NCBI GenBank assembly: GCA_964351995.1
Contig: CAYGQE010000013.1
Coordinates: 1 to 64,000 of the forward strand
Length of the DNA stretch: 64,000 nucleotides
Reading direction: 5' to 3'
DNA from: SZUA-35 sp964351995
GTDB lineage: Bacteria > Actinomycetota > Acidimicrobiia > Acidimicrobiales > SZUA-35
Made by a program: the position numbers and the translations under genes. The notes under the pieces were generated by a model. That model was given only the letters and a program-made list of their open reading frames with translations. It had not been told where the DNA came from and ran no database searches. Every line of letters starts with the position of its first letter. Within the stretch, counting starts at the first letter, position 1. Of this stretch, positions 35,530 to 44,286 are shown in pieces.

Positions 35530-36476
35530 GCGGCAGCGACGTCGAGAGGATCATGGCTGTGGTTCTCGAAGTCGATGACCCGGTGCTGCATGCGTTCGCA
35601 ACCGAGGTGGGAAGCGACGACCCGATTGCGGTTCGCGGCGGGGGAACTCGGTGGGACGTTGGTGGCACGTTGCGCGACGGAACCAGGGTCGTCGAGGCGC
35701 CGGTCGACATCGTCGAGTACGCACCGGCGGAGATGACAGTCAAGGTTCGTGCCGGCACCACGGTCGAAGCGCTTGAACAGGCGCTGGCCGAACAGGGGCA
35801 ACGGTCTGCTCTGCCCATTCGAAATGGCGGCACGGTCGGTGGCGCTGTAGCGGTGGGCGACAATCACGTCGAGGTGCTTGGGCGCGGGCTGTTGCGCGAC
35901 AGCGTCTTGCAGGTTCGCTTCGTCTCCGCCGAGGGTCGCTTGGTGACCGGCGGCGGACCCGTGGTCAAGAACGTCAGCGGGTTCAACATCCCCAAGCTCA
36001 TCACCGGCTCGCTCGGCACGCTTGGTCTGATCGCCGAAGTCGTGTTGCGTACCAACCCAATACCGGCCGTCAGCCGCTGGGTGGCATCGAGCGATGTCGA
36101 CCCCTTTGCCGTACCCGACGTGGTGTTGCGACCGTCTGCTGTGCTCCACGATGGCGAGACGACGTTCGTGCTGTTGGAGGGCTACGAGCCTGACGTCGAG
36201 GCGGAGTTGCGACGACTACGAACGGTGGGCGAGTTCGTCGACGTCGATACTGCTCCCCCGCTCCCGGCGCATCGTTGGTCGATGGCTCCCGGTGCATTGC
36301 GGACCCTTGACCGGACGGCCACCGGCAAAGCCATTGCGTCGGTTGGCGTGGGCCGGGTGTGGGCCGAGCGCCCACCAGTTCGTCCTGCGTTCGATCCAGT
36401 GATCGATCTGATCTCGAGCCGGATGAAAGCGAACTTCGATCCGACCGGCCGGCTCAACCCTGGACGGAGACCCTGA
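35526..36476 (+). CDS. glcE: Glycolate oxidase subunit GlcE
   Basis: A 316-aa second FAD-binding subunit of glycolate oxidase. PIAVRGGGTRWDVGG and LPIRNGGTVGGAVAVGDN form the flavin-binding half-fold, and VVKNVSGFNIPKLITGSLGTLG is the conserved second segment. It lacks the large substrate cap of GlcD, as is normal for GlcE. ATGA overlap with glcD and TGATG overlap with glcF. Confidence 0.9.
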   Translation: MSGSDVERIMAVVLEVDDPVLHAFATEVGSDDPIAVRGGGTRWDVGGTLRDGTRVVEAPVDIVEYAPAEMTVKVRAGTTVEALEQALAEQGQRSALPIRNGGTVGGAVAVGDNHVEVLGRGLLRDSVLQVRFVSAEGRLVTGGGPVVKNVSGFNIPKLITGSLGTLGLIAEVVLRTNPIPAVSRWVASSDVDPFAVPDVVLRPSAVLHDGETTFVLLEGYEPDVEAELRRLRTVGEFVDVDTAPPLPAHRWSMAPGALRTLDRTATGKAIASVGVGRVWAERPPVRPAFDPVIDLISSRMKANFDPTGRLNPGRRP

Positions 36477-37678
36477 TGGACCTCAAGATCAATGCAGACG
36501 AACTGAACGCCTGCGTGCAGTGTGGGCTCTGCCTGCCTCACTGCCCCACCTACCGGGTGACCGGTGACGAGACCATGTCGCCCCGAGGCCGCATCCAACT
36601 GATGCGAGAGGTGCAAGATCACGACGCTCCCGTCACCGAGGACGTGCTGCACTCCTTCGAGACCTGTGTGCAGTGTCGCGGTTGCGAGACGGCCTGCCCG
36701 AGCGGCGTGAACTACGGGCACTTGATGGAGGCGGCTCGTGAAACCTTGGCCGACGAGCACATGATCACCCCTCGATGGCAGCGTGCCGCGCTCAAACCGC
36801 TGTCACAGCCCACGCTGCTCCAGCTCGGCTCGTCCGCTCTGTCGGTGGCCAACAAGCTGAAGCTCGTGCCCAAGCGACTTGGCCTCCCCGCCGATATCCC
36901 GATGCGGCAGGAGCCGCTGGTGGCATCAGGCGATGACGTCTACCTCTTCACCGGCTGTGTGATGGATGCCTGGCAGCGCGACGTGCACGCCGCTGGCCAG
37001 CGAGTGATCGAAGCCGCCGGCTTCGGGGTCCGCCCCACCGGCGATGCTGCGCCTTGTTGCGGAGCCCTGCACACTCACGCCGGTCTCGCTGATGAAGCCA
37101 GAGGACTGGCAACGGGAATCATGTCGGTCCTCGATGGGCGCCCGATCCTGGTCGACTCCGCCGGTTGCGGAGCTTCGATGAAGGACTACGGGCACCTGGT
37201 CGGCACCGATCAGGCTGCCTCCTTTGCATCGAACGTGTTCGACATCCAGGAATGGCTGGCCGATCACGTCGACAAGCTGCCCTCAGTCGAGCCGCTTGAT
37301 CTCGTGGTGGCGATCCAGGATCCCTGCCACCTGCGCCACGTGCAGCGTGTGCACACCGCTACCCGTACCGTGCTGGCTCCGTTCGTGAAAGAGATCGTGG
37401 AACTCGACGACGATGGACTGTGCTGCGGAGCTGGCGGAGCCTTCTCGGTGCTGAACCCCGAGCTGGCCGGCCACATCCGAGACCGGAAGGTGGCCGCAAT
37501 CGAGCGAGTCACCCCCGATGCCGTGGCCAGCGCGAACCCGGGCTGTTCTCTGCACCTCGCCGCAGCCGGCGTTCCCACCATCCACCCCATGCAATTGATC
37601 GACGCCGCTCTGCACGGCACCAAACTCAGCAGCAACATTCTCGGTAGTCAGACCCTTGATCGTCCAGGAGCAACATGA
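36476..37678 (+). CDS. glcF: Glycolate oxidase iron-sulfur subunit GlcF
   Basis: A 400-aa electron-transfer subunit. Two ferredoxin-type [4Fe-4S] sites: C13, C16, C19 and C23 (CVQCGLCLPHC), and a second around CVQCRGCETACPSG. Two CCG domains (APCCGALHTHAG; GLCCGAGGAFS) are the hallmark of the GlcF/HdrD class. It passes electrons from the flavin subunits to the quinone pool at the membrane. Start ATG shares a base with the glcE stop. Confidence 0.93.
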   Translation: MDLKINADELNACVQCGLCLPHCPTYRVTGDETMSPRGRIQLMREVQDHDAPVTEDVLHSFETCVQCRGCETACPSGVNYGHLMEAARETLADEHMITPRWQRAALKPLSQPTLLQLGSSALSVANKLKLVPKRLGLPADIPMRQEPLVASGDDVYLFTGCVMDAWQRDVHAAGQRVIEAAGFGVRPTGDAAPCCGALHTHAGLADEARGLATGIMSVLDGRPILVDSAGCGASMKDYGHLVGTDQAASFASNVFDIQEWLADHVDKLPSVEPLDLVVAIQDPCHLRHVQRVHTATRTVLAPFVKEIVELDDDGLCCGAGGAFSVLNPELAGHIRDRKVAAIERVTPDAVASANPGCSLHLAAAGVPTIHPMQLIDAALHGTKLSSNILGSQTLDRPGAT

Positions 37679-39858
37679 CCACCAGTTCATACGTCGCAAT
37701 CGACGGCCTCTCGGTCGATGCCGACTTGTACGCCTTCGTCACCGACGAGGCACTTCCCGGCTCGGGCGTCGACCCTCAAGACTTCTGGGTTGGGCTTGCC
37801 CACTTGATCAATGGCCGCGCCCCGCGGAATCGGGAACTGCTTGAGATCCGGGCCGACATGCAAGCCAAGATCGATGCGTGGCACCGCCAGCATTCGTCCT
37901 TCGATGCCGCCGCGTACCGAAGCTTCCTCGAGGAGATCGGCTACCTGCTACCCGAAGGAGCGCCGTTCGCCGTTCACACCGACAATGTCGACCCCGAGTT
38001 GGCCACCATCGCGGGCCCGCAACTCGTCGTGCCGGTGATGAATGCGCGGTACGCGATCAACGCGGCCAATGCTCGCTGGGGTTCGCTTTATGACGCTCTG
38101 TACGGCTCCGATGCCTTGGGCGACCTTCCACCCGCCGGCCCGTACAACACCGAACGCGGTGATCGAGTCATCGGATGGGCTCGCGCCTTTCTCGACGACG
38201 TTGCGCCACTTGTCGACGGTGTCTCGCACGTCGACGTCATCAGCCATCGAGTGGTCGACGCAGCCCTTGTGGTCGACACGTCCAACGGCGTGGCCCGGCT
38301 CGCCGACCCAGACCAACTCGCTGGCTACATCGGATCGCCCGATGCGCCGACGTCGATCTTGCTCGTCAACAACGGGCTGCACATCGAAATCGTGATTGAT
38401 CCAGCGTCGGCCGTTGGCTCGACCGACCGGGCCGGCATTGCCGATGTCGTCCTCGAGTCGGCGGTCACGGCGATCATGGACTGTGAAGACTCGGTTGCGG
38501 CGATTGACGGTGCCGACAAGACCGTGACCTATCGCAACTGGTTGGGCTTGCTGCGAGGCGACCTGACCGAGGAAGTCACCAAGAACGGCGAGACCTTCAC
38601 AAGGTCGATGAATCCCGATCGCACGTTTGTCGCCCCTGATGGCCAGGCACTTCGGCTGCCGGGGCGGGCAACGATGTTGGTACGAAACGTCGGTCACTTG
38701 ATGACGACGCCTGCCGTCCTCGACGCCGAGGGCAACCAAGCACCCGAGGGCCTCCTCGACGCGATGCTGACCGCGCTCGGGGCAGTGCACGATCTGCGCA
38801 AGGGATCGGGCGACCGCAACTCTCGAAGTGGTTCGATCTACGTCGTGAAGCCCAAAATGCATGGCCCGGAAGAGGTTGCGTTCGCCAATTCGGTGTTCGC
38901 CGAGGTCGAAAACGTGCTCGACCTGGAACGCAACTCGATCAAGATCGGCGTGATGGACGAGGAACGTCGCACCACGCTGAACCTTCACGAGTGCATTCGG
39001 GCTGCTCAGGCTCGCGTGGTGTTCATCAACACGGGGTTTCTCGATCGCACAGGCGACGAAATGCACACCTCGATGGCAGCGGGGCCAATGGTTCGCAAGT
39101 CAGAGATGAAGGCACAGCGCTGGATCCAGGCCTACGAGGATTGGAACGTAGATGTTGGTTTGCGAACTGGTCTGCAGGGACGGGCGCAGATCGGTAAAGG
39201 CATGTGGGCTGCCCCTGACCTGATGGCCAGCATGCTGAACGACAAGATCGGCCACCCCATGGCAGGTGCCAATTGCGCTTGGGTGCCCTCCCCCACGGCG
39301 GCCACGCTGCACGCAACCCACTATCACCGAGTCGATGTGTTCGACCGACAGGAAGCTCTCTTGGCTGGCGGCCCGAGGGCCACGATCGATGACCTGCTGA
39401 TGATTCCCATCGAGGAAGACCCCGGCCGCTGGACCGACGATGACATCCAGGACGAGCTCGACAACAACGCGCAAGGCATTCTGGGCTACGTGGTTCGCTG
39501 GGTCGACCAGGGGGTTGGCTGTTCAAAAGTGCCAGACATCCACGACGTTGGGCTGATGGAAGACCGAGCGACCTGCCGAATCTCCAGTCAACACATGGCC
39601 AATTGGCTGCACCATGGCATCGTCGACGCTGACCGTATTCGAGCCACCATGCGCAAGATGGCGGTCGTCGTCGACCGCCAGAACGCAGGCGACCCCGTCT
39701 ACGAACCGATGAGCCCCGGCTTTGACGGGCCCGCCTTCCAAGCGGCTTGCGATCTCGTTCTCAGTGGAGTCGAGCAACCATCTGGCTACACCGAACCCAT
39801 ACTCCATGCGCGCCGCCTGGAGAAGAAGCAACTCGACGCAACAGGAAGCAACTCATGA
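37675..39858 (+). CDS. glcB: Malate synthase G
   Basis: A 727-aa enzyme condensing glyoxylate with acetyl-CoA to malate, completing glycolate use. The length matches E. coli GlcB (723). Landmarks: LTALGAVHDLRKGSGDRNSR, SGSIYVVKPKMHGPEEVAFA, LNLHECIRAAQARVVFINTGFLDRTGDEMHTS and GANCAWVPSPTAATLHATHYH. ATGA overlap with glcF and with the following glcG. Confidence 0.95.
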   Translation: MTTSSYVAIDGLSVDADLYAFVTDEALPGSGVDPQDFWVGLAHLINGRAPRNRELLEIRADMQAKIDAWHRQHSSFDAAAYRSFLEEIGYLLPEGAPFAVHTDNVDPELATIAGPQLVVPVMNARYAINAANARWGSLYDALYGSDALGDLPPAGPYNTERGDRVIGWARAFLDDVAPLVDGVSHVDVISHRVVDAALVVDTSNGVARLADPDQLAGYIGSPDAPTSILLVNNGLHIEIVIDPASAVGSTDRAGIADVVLESAVTAIMDCEDSVAAIDGADKTVTYRNWLGLLRGDLTEEVTKNGETFTRSMNPDRTFVAPDGQALRLPGRATMLVRNVGHLMTTPAVLDAEGNQAPEGLLDAMLTALGAVHDLRKGSGDRNSRSGSIYVVKPKMHGPEEVAFANSVFAEVENVLDLERNSIKIGVMDEERRTTLNLHECIRAAQARVVFINTGFLDRTGDEMHTSMAAGPMVRKSEMKAQRWIQAYEDWNVDVGLRTGLQGRAQIGKGMWAAPDLMASMLNDKIGHPMAGANCAWVPSPTAATLHATHYHRVDVFDRQEALLAGGPRATIDDLLMIPIEEDPGRWTDDDIQDELDNNAQGILGYVVRWVDQGVGCSKVPDIHDVGLMEDRATCRISSQHMANWLHHGIVDADRIRATMRKMAVVVDRQNAGDPVYEPMSPGFDGPAFQAACDLVLSGVEQPSGYTEPILHARRLEKKQLDATGSNS

Positions 39859-40286
39859 TCGTTTTCGGTATCGACCTCGCTCGCACCATCATCGCGACGG
39901 CATTCGCCAAGGGGGCCGAGGAAGGAATGAACCCCCTGGCTGTCTCCGTGCTGGACGCCGGTGGTCACCTCTTGGCCTTCGAACGTCAAGACGGTGCATC
40001 GTTCGGTCGCTTCGAGATCAGTCACGGCAAGGCTTACGGCGCCGTTGCACTGGGTATGGGCAGCCGAGCGATCGGTGCGGCGGCCGAAGCTCGGCCCCAC
40101 TTCGTCAACGGAGCGAACGGTGCGTTCGGTGGAGCGCTCGTTCCCGTGCCTGGCGGCGTGCTCATGACCGACTTCACGGGCTCGGTGATCGGCGCCGTTG
40201 GTGTCTCAGGCGACAACTCTGACAACGACGAGATGTGCGCCGTGGCCGGTATCGAAGCCGCGGGCTTCACCTACGTGACCGGTTAG
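39855..40286 (+). CDS. glcG: GlcG/HbpS-like protein (DUF336)
   Basis: A 143-aa protein of the heme-degrading HbpS/GlcG family, often found at the end of glycolate operons with an undefined accessory role. Typical features: NPLAVSVLDAGGHLLAFERQDGAS, a Gly/Ala-rich middle, and VPVPGGVLMTDFTGSVIGAVGVSG. ATGA overlap with glcB places it in the same transcript. The operon ends just before the hairpin at 40305. Confidence 0.88.
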   Translation: MIVFGIDLARTIIATAFAKGAEEGMNPLAVSVLDAGGHLLAFERQDGASFGRFEISHGKAYGAVALGMGSRAIGAAAEARPHFVNGANGAFGGALVPVPGGVLMTDFTGSVIGAVGVSGDNSDNDEMCAVAGIEAAGFTYVTG

Positions 40287-40304
40287 AGCACCCAAGTTTC
40301 CCGA

Positions 40305-40348
40305 TCTGGTGCCGGAAATGCCCAGAAGTGGTCATTTCCGCTACCAGA
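40305..40348. terminator. Bidirectional terminator hairpin between glcG and the minus-strand operon
   Basis: Arm 40305-40320 (TCTGGT, two unpaired bases, CGGAAATG) pairs with 40333-40348 (CATTTCCG, two unpaired bases, ACCAGA). The loop is 12 nt. It lies between two convergent operons. Confidence 0.75.
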
Positions 40349-40361
40349 ACGGATCGAGAGT

Positions 40362-41507
40362 TCAAGCCTGGGGGGTGACCAGTGCCTTCTGACCGGTGGC
40401 TTGTTGGGCGTAGACCCGGATCATGTCCGGGTCGACGACCTGCGCCAGTGAGAGCTCGACGGTGTAGGCGCTGGCAAAAGTGGTGTGCATCTCCTCCACG
40501 ACTCGCTTGCGAAGTCCCTCGGCGACTTCCTCACCGACGGCGGCCAGGAAGTAGGGCAGCAACCAGCCGCCGATGCTCCACGCCATGCCGAAGTTACGGT
40601 TGAACTGGGTTGGGCTGCGATCGAGTCCGCCGTAGATGTAGAGCTGTTTGTGCGTGGTCGATCCATAGCGGCTGTAGGGCCCGTCCTGGGTCGCTGCCGC
40701 TGCGGTTTCCATCGCCGCCAGGATCTGACCACCAAGACGCCCGCCACCGGTGGCATCGAACGCGATGGTGGCGCCGGTGGCTTTGAGCGCAGCGATCAGG
40801 TCGATCTCGAAGGTGTCGCTCGACGAGTTGACCACATGAGCGGCCCCCAGATCCTTCAACAATTCGGCCTGAGAGTCCTTGCGGACGATGTTGATGAGTG
40901 CGATCCCGTCAGCAATGCAGATCTTGTTGAGCATCTGGCCGAGGTTGGAGGCGGCAGCGGTGTGAACGAGGGCGGTGTGCCCCTCGCGTCGCATGGTCTC
41001 GGTCATGCCGAGCGCGGTGAGCGGGTTGACGAACATCGAGGCACCGGCGCGCGGGTCAGTGCCGTCGGGAAGGACGAGTGCACTCTCCATGTTGACAGCG
41101 CGAGCCTCGGCGTACATTGCACCGCCCAGCACGGCAACGGTTCGGCCGATGAGCGACTGCGCTTGGCTCGACGAACCGGCATCGACCACGATGCCAGCGC
41201 TTTCGTTGCCGACCGGTAGAGAATCGCCGAGGCGGCCGGACAGACCAGCCAAGGCGGCTGCAGGTATGTCGGCCTCGACGGCGGGGAACTCGTCGGTTCC
41301 CACCGAACGCAGTGTGTCGAGATCAGCGCTGCCGAGCAGCAGACCGAGATCCGACGGATTGATCGGTGACGCGTGAACGTCGATCACGATCTCGTTCTCG
41401 CGCGGCGTGGGGCGGGGTACTTCGACAACGGCGAGGTGAAGCTTGCCGTCTTCGGTGACCGTGGACTGGACTTGGCGCATGGTTGTTGGACCGGTGGAGG
41501 CGCTCAT
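40362..41507 (-). CDS. Zinc-type alcohol dehydrogenase-like (MDR superfamily) oxidoreductase
   Basis: A 381-aa medium-chain reductase fold. GroES-like part: VVEVPRPTPRENEIVIDVHASPINPSDLGLLLGS. Rossmann part: ALVHTAAASNLGQMLNKICIADG. The catalytic-zinc cysteine and histidine of true alcohol dehydrogenases are absent, so a quinone-oxidoreductase or enoyl-reductase-like role is likely. ATG overlaps the nitroreductase stop by 4 bp. Last gene of the minus-strand catabolic block. Confidence 0.85.
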   Translation of the reverse strand: MSASTGPTTMRQVQSTVTEDGKLHLAVVEVPRPTPRENEIVIDVHASPINPSDLGLLLGSADLDTLRSVGTDEFPAVEADIPAAALAGLSGRLGDSLPVGNESAGIVVDAGSSSQAQSLIGRTVAVLGGAMYAEARAVNMESALVLPDGTDPRAGASMFVNPLTALGMTETMRREGHTALVHTAAASNLGQMLNKICIADGIALINIVRKDSQAELLKDLGAAHVVNSSSDTFEIDLIAALKATGATIAFDATGGGRLGGQILAAMETAAAATQDGPYSRYGSTTHKQLYIYGGLDRSPTQFNRNFGMAWSIGGWLLPYFLAAVGEEVAEGLRKRVVEEMHTTFASAYTVELSLAQVVDPDMIRVYAQQATGQKALVTPQA

Positions 41508-42163
41508 GCGGGGATCTCGGGACGGTCGCCCCAGGTGTCGACGTGCATGACCGTCTGAACCGGCGGACGCTTGGCCAACTTGAACTCGGTGCCGATCGAG
41601 TAGCCAACGGTGATCAGCGACGTCTGGGTGTACTCCTCGAACGGGATCCCGAGGATCTCCGCTGCTTCGGATTCGAACATGAGGTGGATCGTGGTCCACG
41701 CCGTTCCGAGGGCGCGCTCGCGAGCCGCGAGCATGAAGCTCCAGGTGGCGGGATGAATCGAACCGAAGGTGGAGGTGGCTGCCATGTTGGGGAGGCCGTC
41801 GAGGCGTCCAGGCATGCAGGGAATGAGCATGACTGGAACGCGGTGGAAGTTCTCGGCGAGGAACTCAGCCGAGTCGATGACGCGGTCCTGCTGGGCTTGA
41901 TCTGGGGGCGGCGGTGCCGAGCTCTGGGCACCGCGGTACATCTCGAAGCCCTTGCGGTAGAGCTCAGCGATGGCCATGCGCTTGTCGGGGTCGGTGACGA
42001 CAAGCCACTCCCAGCCCTGCTTGTTGGACCCGGTTGGAGCCTGCACAGCCTGCTCCAGACACTCGGTGATGACCTCCATCGGAACAGGCTTGTCGAAGTC
42101 GATGCGCTTGCGCACGGCTCGGGTCGAGGTCAGAACCTCGTCAGCGGTCAAGTTGAGCTTCAT
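41504..42163 (-). CDS. Nitroreductase-family flavoprotein
   Basis: A 219-aa FMN-dependent oxidoreductase. The N-terminal STRAVRKRIDFDKPVPMEVI is the phosphate-binding FMN site, followed by QAPTGSNKQGWEWLVVTD; ERALGTAWTTIHL and a GYSIG segment close the fold. The natural substrate is unknown; in this context it may reduce an enoyl or quinone-type intermediate. Start ATG 42163 (MKLNLTADEVL). 50 bp after the aminotransferase, 4-bp overlap with the MDR gene. Confidence 0.88.
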   Translation of the reverse strand: MKLNLTADEVLTSTRAVRKRIDFDKPVPMEVITECLEQAVQAPTGSNKQGWEWLVVTDPDKRMAIAELYRKGFEMYRGAQSSAPPPPDQAQQDRVIDSAEFLAENFHRVPVMLIPCMPGRLDGLPNMAATSTFGSIHPATWSFMLAARERALGTAWTTIHLMFESEAAEILGIPFEEYTQTSLITVGYSIGTEFKLAKRPPVQTVMHVDTWGDRPEIPA

Positions 42164-42213
42164 GTGATGTCCAGTCGTTGGGAGGGAACAGAGAAGTGGA
42201 TTGGAAGAAACCG

Positions 42214-43404
42214 CTAGCGCGGCGTGTGGCAGAAATCGACAATACGGCGACAGCCCTCGGCAAGTCGAACGTCGTCGATCGTGAACGAAATGCGGACCCA
42301 CCCGTTGCCTCGATCGCCGAAGTTCGCCGCGTCGAGAACCGAGACTCGTTGTTCATCGAACAGCACCTGGGAGAATTCGGCGCTGGTGAATCCGGTGCCG
42401 CGCACATCGGCCAGCACGAACATGCCCCCCTCGGGAGCGAGGAGTTCGATACCGGGAGCGTCGGCCAGCATGAAGGTGGTGAGATCGCGTCGCCGCTGAT
42501 AGATCTCTCGCATGTTGGCGACGTCGGCTGCGTGGTGTTCGATGGCGACGACACCGGCTTCCTGGATGAAACCAGGGAGGCCGTAGTTCATGGCGAGCAT
42601 CAGGTTCTCCATGTGCAGCATGAGATTTGCGGGCCCAACCGCCCAGCCGAGGCGCCAGCCCGTCATGGCATGCGACTTCGACAGTGCCCCGAGGACCACG
42701 GTGCGCTCCGCCATGCCAGGCTGGGCCGCGATCGAGTGATGGTGGCTCGCTGGGCCGGTGTCGCTGTTGCCGAAGACCAGCTCGGCGTAGACCTCGTCGC
42801 TGATGACCCAGAGATCGTGCTCGATGGCGATGGCGGCCACAGCGGCTAGCTCCTCGGGCGATGCGACGACGCCTGTCGGATTCGCTGGCGAGTTGACCAC
42901 GATGGCCCTGGTCTGCGAGGTCACTGCCGCGGCGATCTTGTCCGGGTCGAGGCGGAACTGGTTGGTGAGATCGACGGGAACGAGGGTCGCCCCGCAGATG
43001 CGCAGCGAGGCCTCATAGGTGAGGTACGCCGGATCGGGGATGATGACTTCGTCGCCTGCGGCCAGAAGGCACAGCGAAGCGCTGAAGAGGGCGTTCTGGG
43101 TACCTGCCGTCGCCGTGACGTTGTCGCTGCGGTAGTGGACACCGGTGAGCCTGCTGACGTAAGAAGCCATGGCAGTGCGCAGTGCCGGGCGGCCAGCCAC
43201 CTGGGTGTAGTGGGTGTCGCCGCTGTCAAGCGCTTCGATGGCTCGGTCGACGACTGCTTCAGGTGTGTCGAAGTCTGGATCGCCAACACTGAGAAACACG
43301 ATGTCCTCACCGGCAGCAGCGGCCTTGGTCGCGGCGGTGTGGACGGCCCAGCCTTCTGAGCCCTTACCGCCGATCTGTACGACCAGTGGCGAGAAGTCTG
43401 GCAT
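42214..43404 (-). CDS. PLP-dependent aminotransferase class I/II
   Basis: A 396-aa fold-type I aminotransferase. Schiff-base lysine K243 (GALSKSHAMTGWRLGW); PLP contacts in SPANPTGV (172-179) and SDEVYAELVF (202-211); an arginine near the C-terminus (GNGWVRISF) for the substrate carboxylate. It resembles aspartate/aromatic-type enzymes; specificity is not readable. Start overlaps the stop of the upstream isomerase gene (TGATG). In the block it probably removes the amino group from the amino acid released by the amidohydrolase (inference). Confidence 0.9.
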   Translation of the reverse strand: MPDFSPLVVQIGGKGSEGWAVHTAATKAAAAGEDIVFLSVGDPDFDTPEAVVDRAIEALDSGDTHYTQVAGRPALRTAMASYVSRLTGVHYRSDNVTATAGTQNALFSASLCLLAAGDEVIIPDPAYLTYEASLRICGATLVPVDLTNQFRLDPDKIAAAVTSQTRAIVVNSPANPTGVVASPEELAAVAAIAIEHDLWVISDEVYAELVFGNSDTGPASHHHSIAAQPGMAERTVVLGALSKSHAMTGWRLGWAVGPANLMLHMENLMLAMNYGLPGFIQEAGVVAIEHHAADVANMREIYQRRRDLTTFMLADAPGIELLAPEGGMFVLADVRGTGFTSAEFSQVLFDEQRVSVLDAANFGDRGNGWVRISFTIDDVRLAEGCRRIVDFCHTPR

Positions 43405-44228
43405 CAGCTCTCTGGGCTGGCGTTGAATTGAGGCGCCCGTTTCTCGACGAATGCGTTGATGCCTTCTTTGCCATCAGCCATGCCCATGGACGTGGTGATC
43501 ATGTGCATCTCACGTTCGCCCGACTCCTCGAGGGATGAGTCGAACCCTTCGTAGATCAGCCGCTTGGCGTTGCCGATGGCGAACGAGGATGCAGCTGCCA
43601 GCGAGGTGGCCAACTCGAGTGCTGCGGCGTCGGCCTCGCCCTTGGGAACGACTCGGTTGACGAGGCCCCAAGCTTCGGCCTCAGCCGCGGTGAGGACCCG
43701 GTTGGTGAGGGTGAGGTCCAGCGCTCGGCGAAGGCCCACGTGGCGGGCCAAGAAGTACGTGGAGGTGCCGTCGGGGGTCACGCCGGCGTTGGTGTAGGCC
43801 ATGGTGAACTTGGCGTTCTCAGCTGCAACCACGAGATCGAAGGCACAGGCGAAGGAGAGCCCGGCGCCGCCAGCAGCACCGCCGATACCGGCGACCGTCG
43901 GCTTGGTCATGCGATGCATACGGTAAAGGGCACCGTGGAAGTCAGTCAGCATGTCTGACGCCACCGAAGGAAGCGCATCGCCTGCGTCGTTGAACTCGAC
44001 GAGGTCACCGCCGGCGCAGAACACGCGGCCTTCCGCTGTGAAGAGGAGGACGCGCACGTTGTCGTCGTAGTGGGCGGCCAAGGTGCAAGCCCGGAGGTCC
44101 TTGGCGAATTGCACACTGACGGCGTTTGCGCCCTCTGGCCTGGTCAGGCGGATGTGGGCGATGTGGTCAGCGACCGAGTAGGACATGGTTTCATATTCGA
44201 CGGTGTTGAGGTCGACGGCAGCGGACAT
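43404..44228 (-). CDS. Enoyl-CoA hydratase/isomerase, PaaG-like
   Basis: A 274-aa crotonase. CoA loop RVFCAGGDLVEF (69-80) and oxyanion region GIGGAAGGAGLSFA. Hydratase Glu residues are not in place; instead D153 lies in TPDGTSTYFL, as in PaaG-type ring-opening or double-bond isomerases. So an isomerase acting on a CoA thioester is more likely than a plain hydratase. AGGAG stands 5 nt before ATG 44228. Confidence 0.87.
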   Translation of the reverse strand: MSAAVDLNTVEYETMSYSVADHIAHIRLTRPEGANAVSVQFAKDLRACTLAAHYDDNVRVLLFTAEGRVFCAGGDLVEFNDAGDALPSVASDMLTDFHGALYRMHRMTKPTVAGIGGAAGGAGLSFACAFDLVVAAENAKFTMAYTNAGVTPDGTSTYFLARHVGLRRALDLTLTNRVLTAAEAEAWGLVNRVVPKGEADAAALELATSLAAASSFAIGNAKRLIYEGFDSSLEESGEREMHMITTSMGMADGKEGINAFVEKRAPQFNASPES

Positions 44229-44286
44229 GAGGGCTCCTGGGTGGGTTGTGCGAGGGGTGGCTTTTGTGGGGCGTGCGAGTGGGAGG

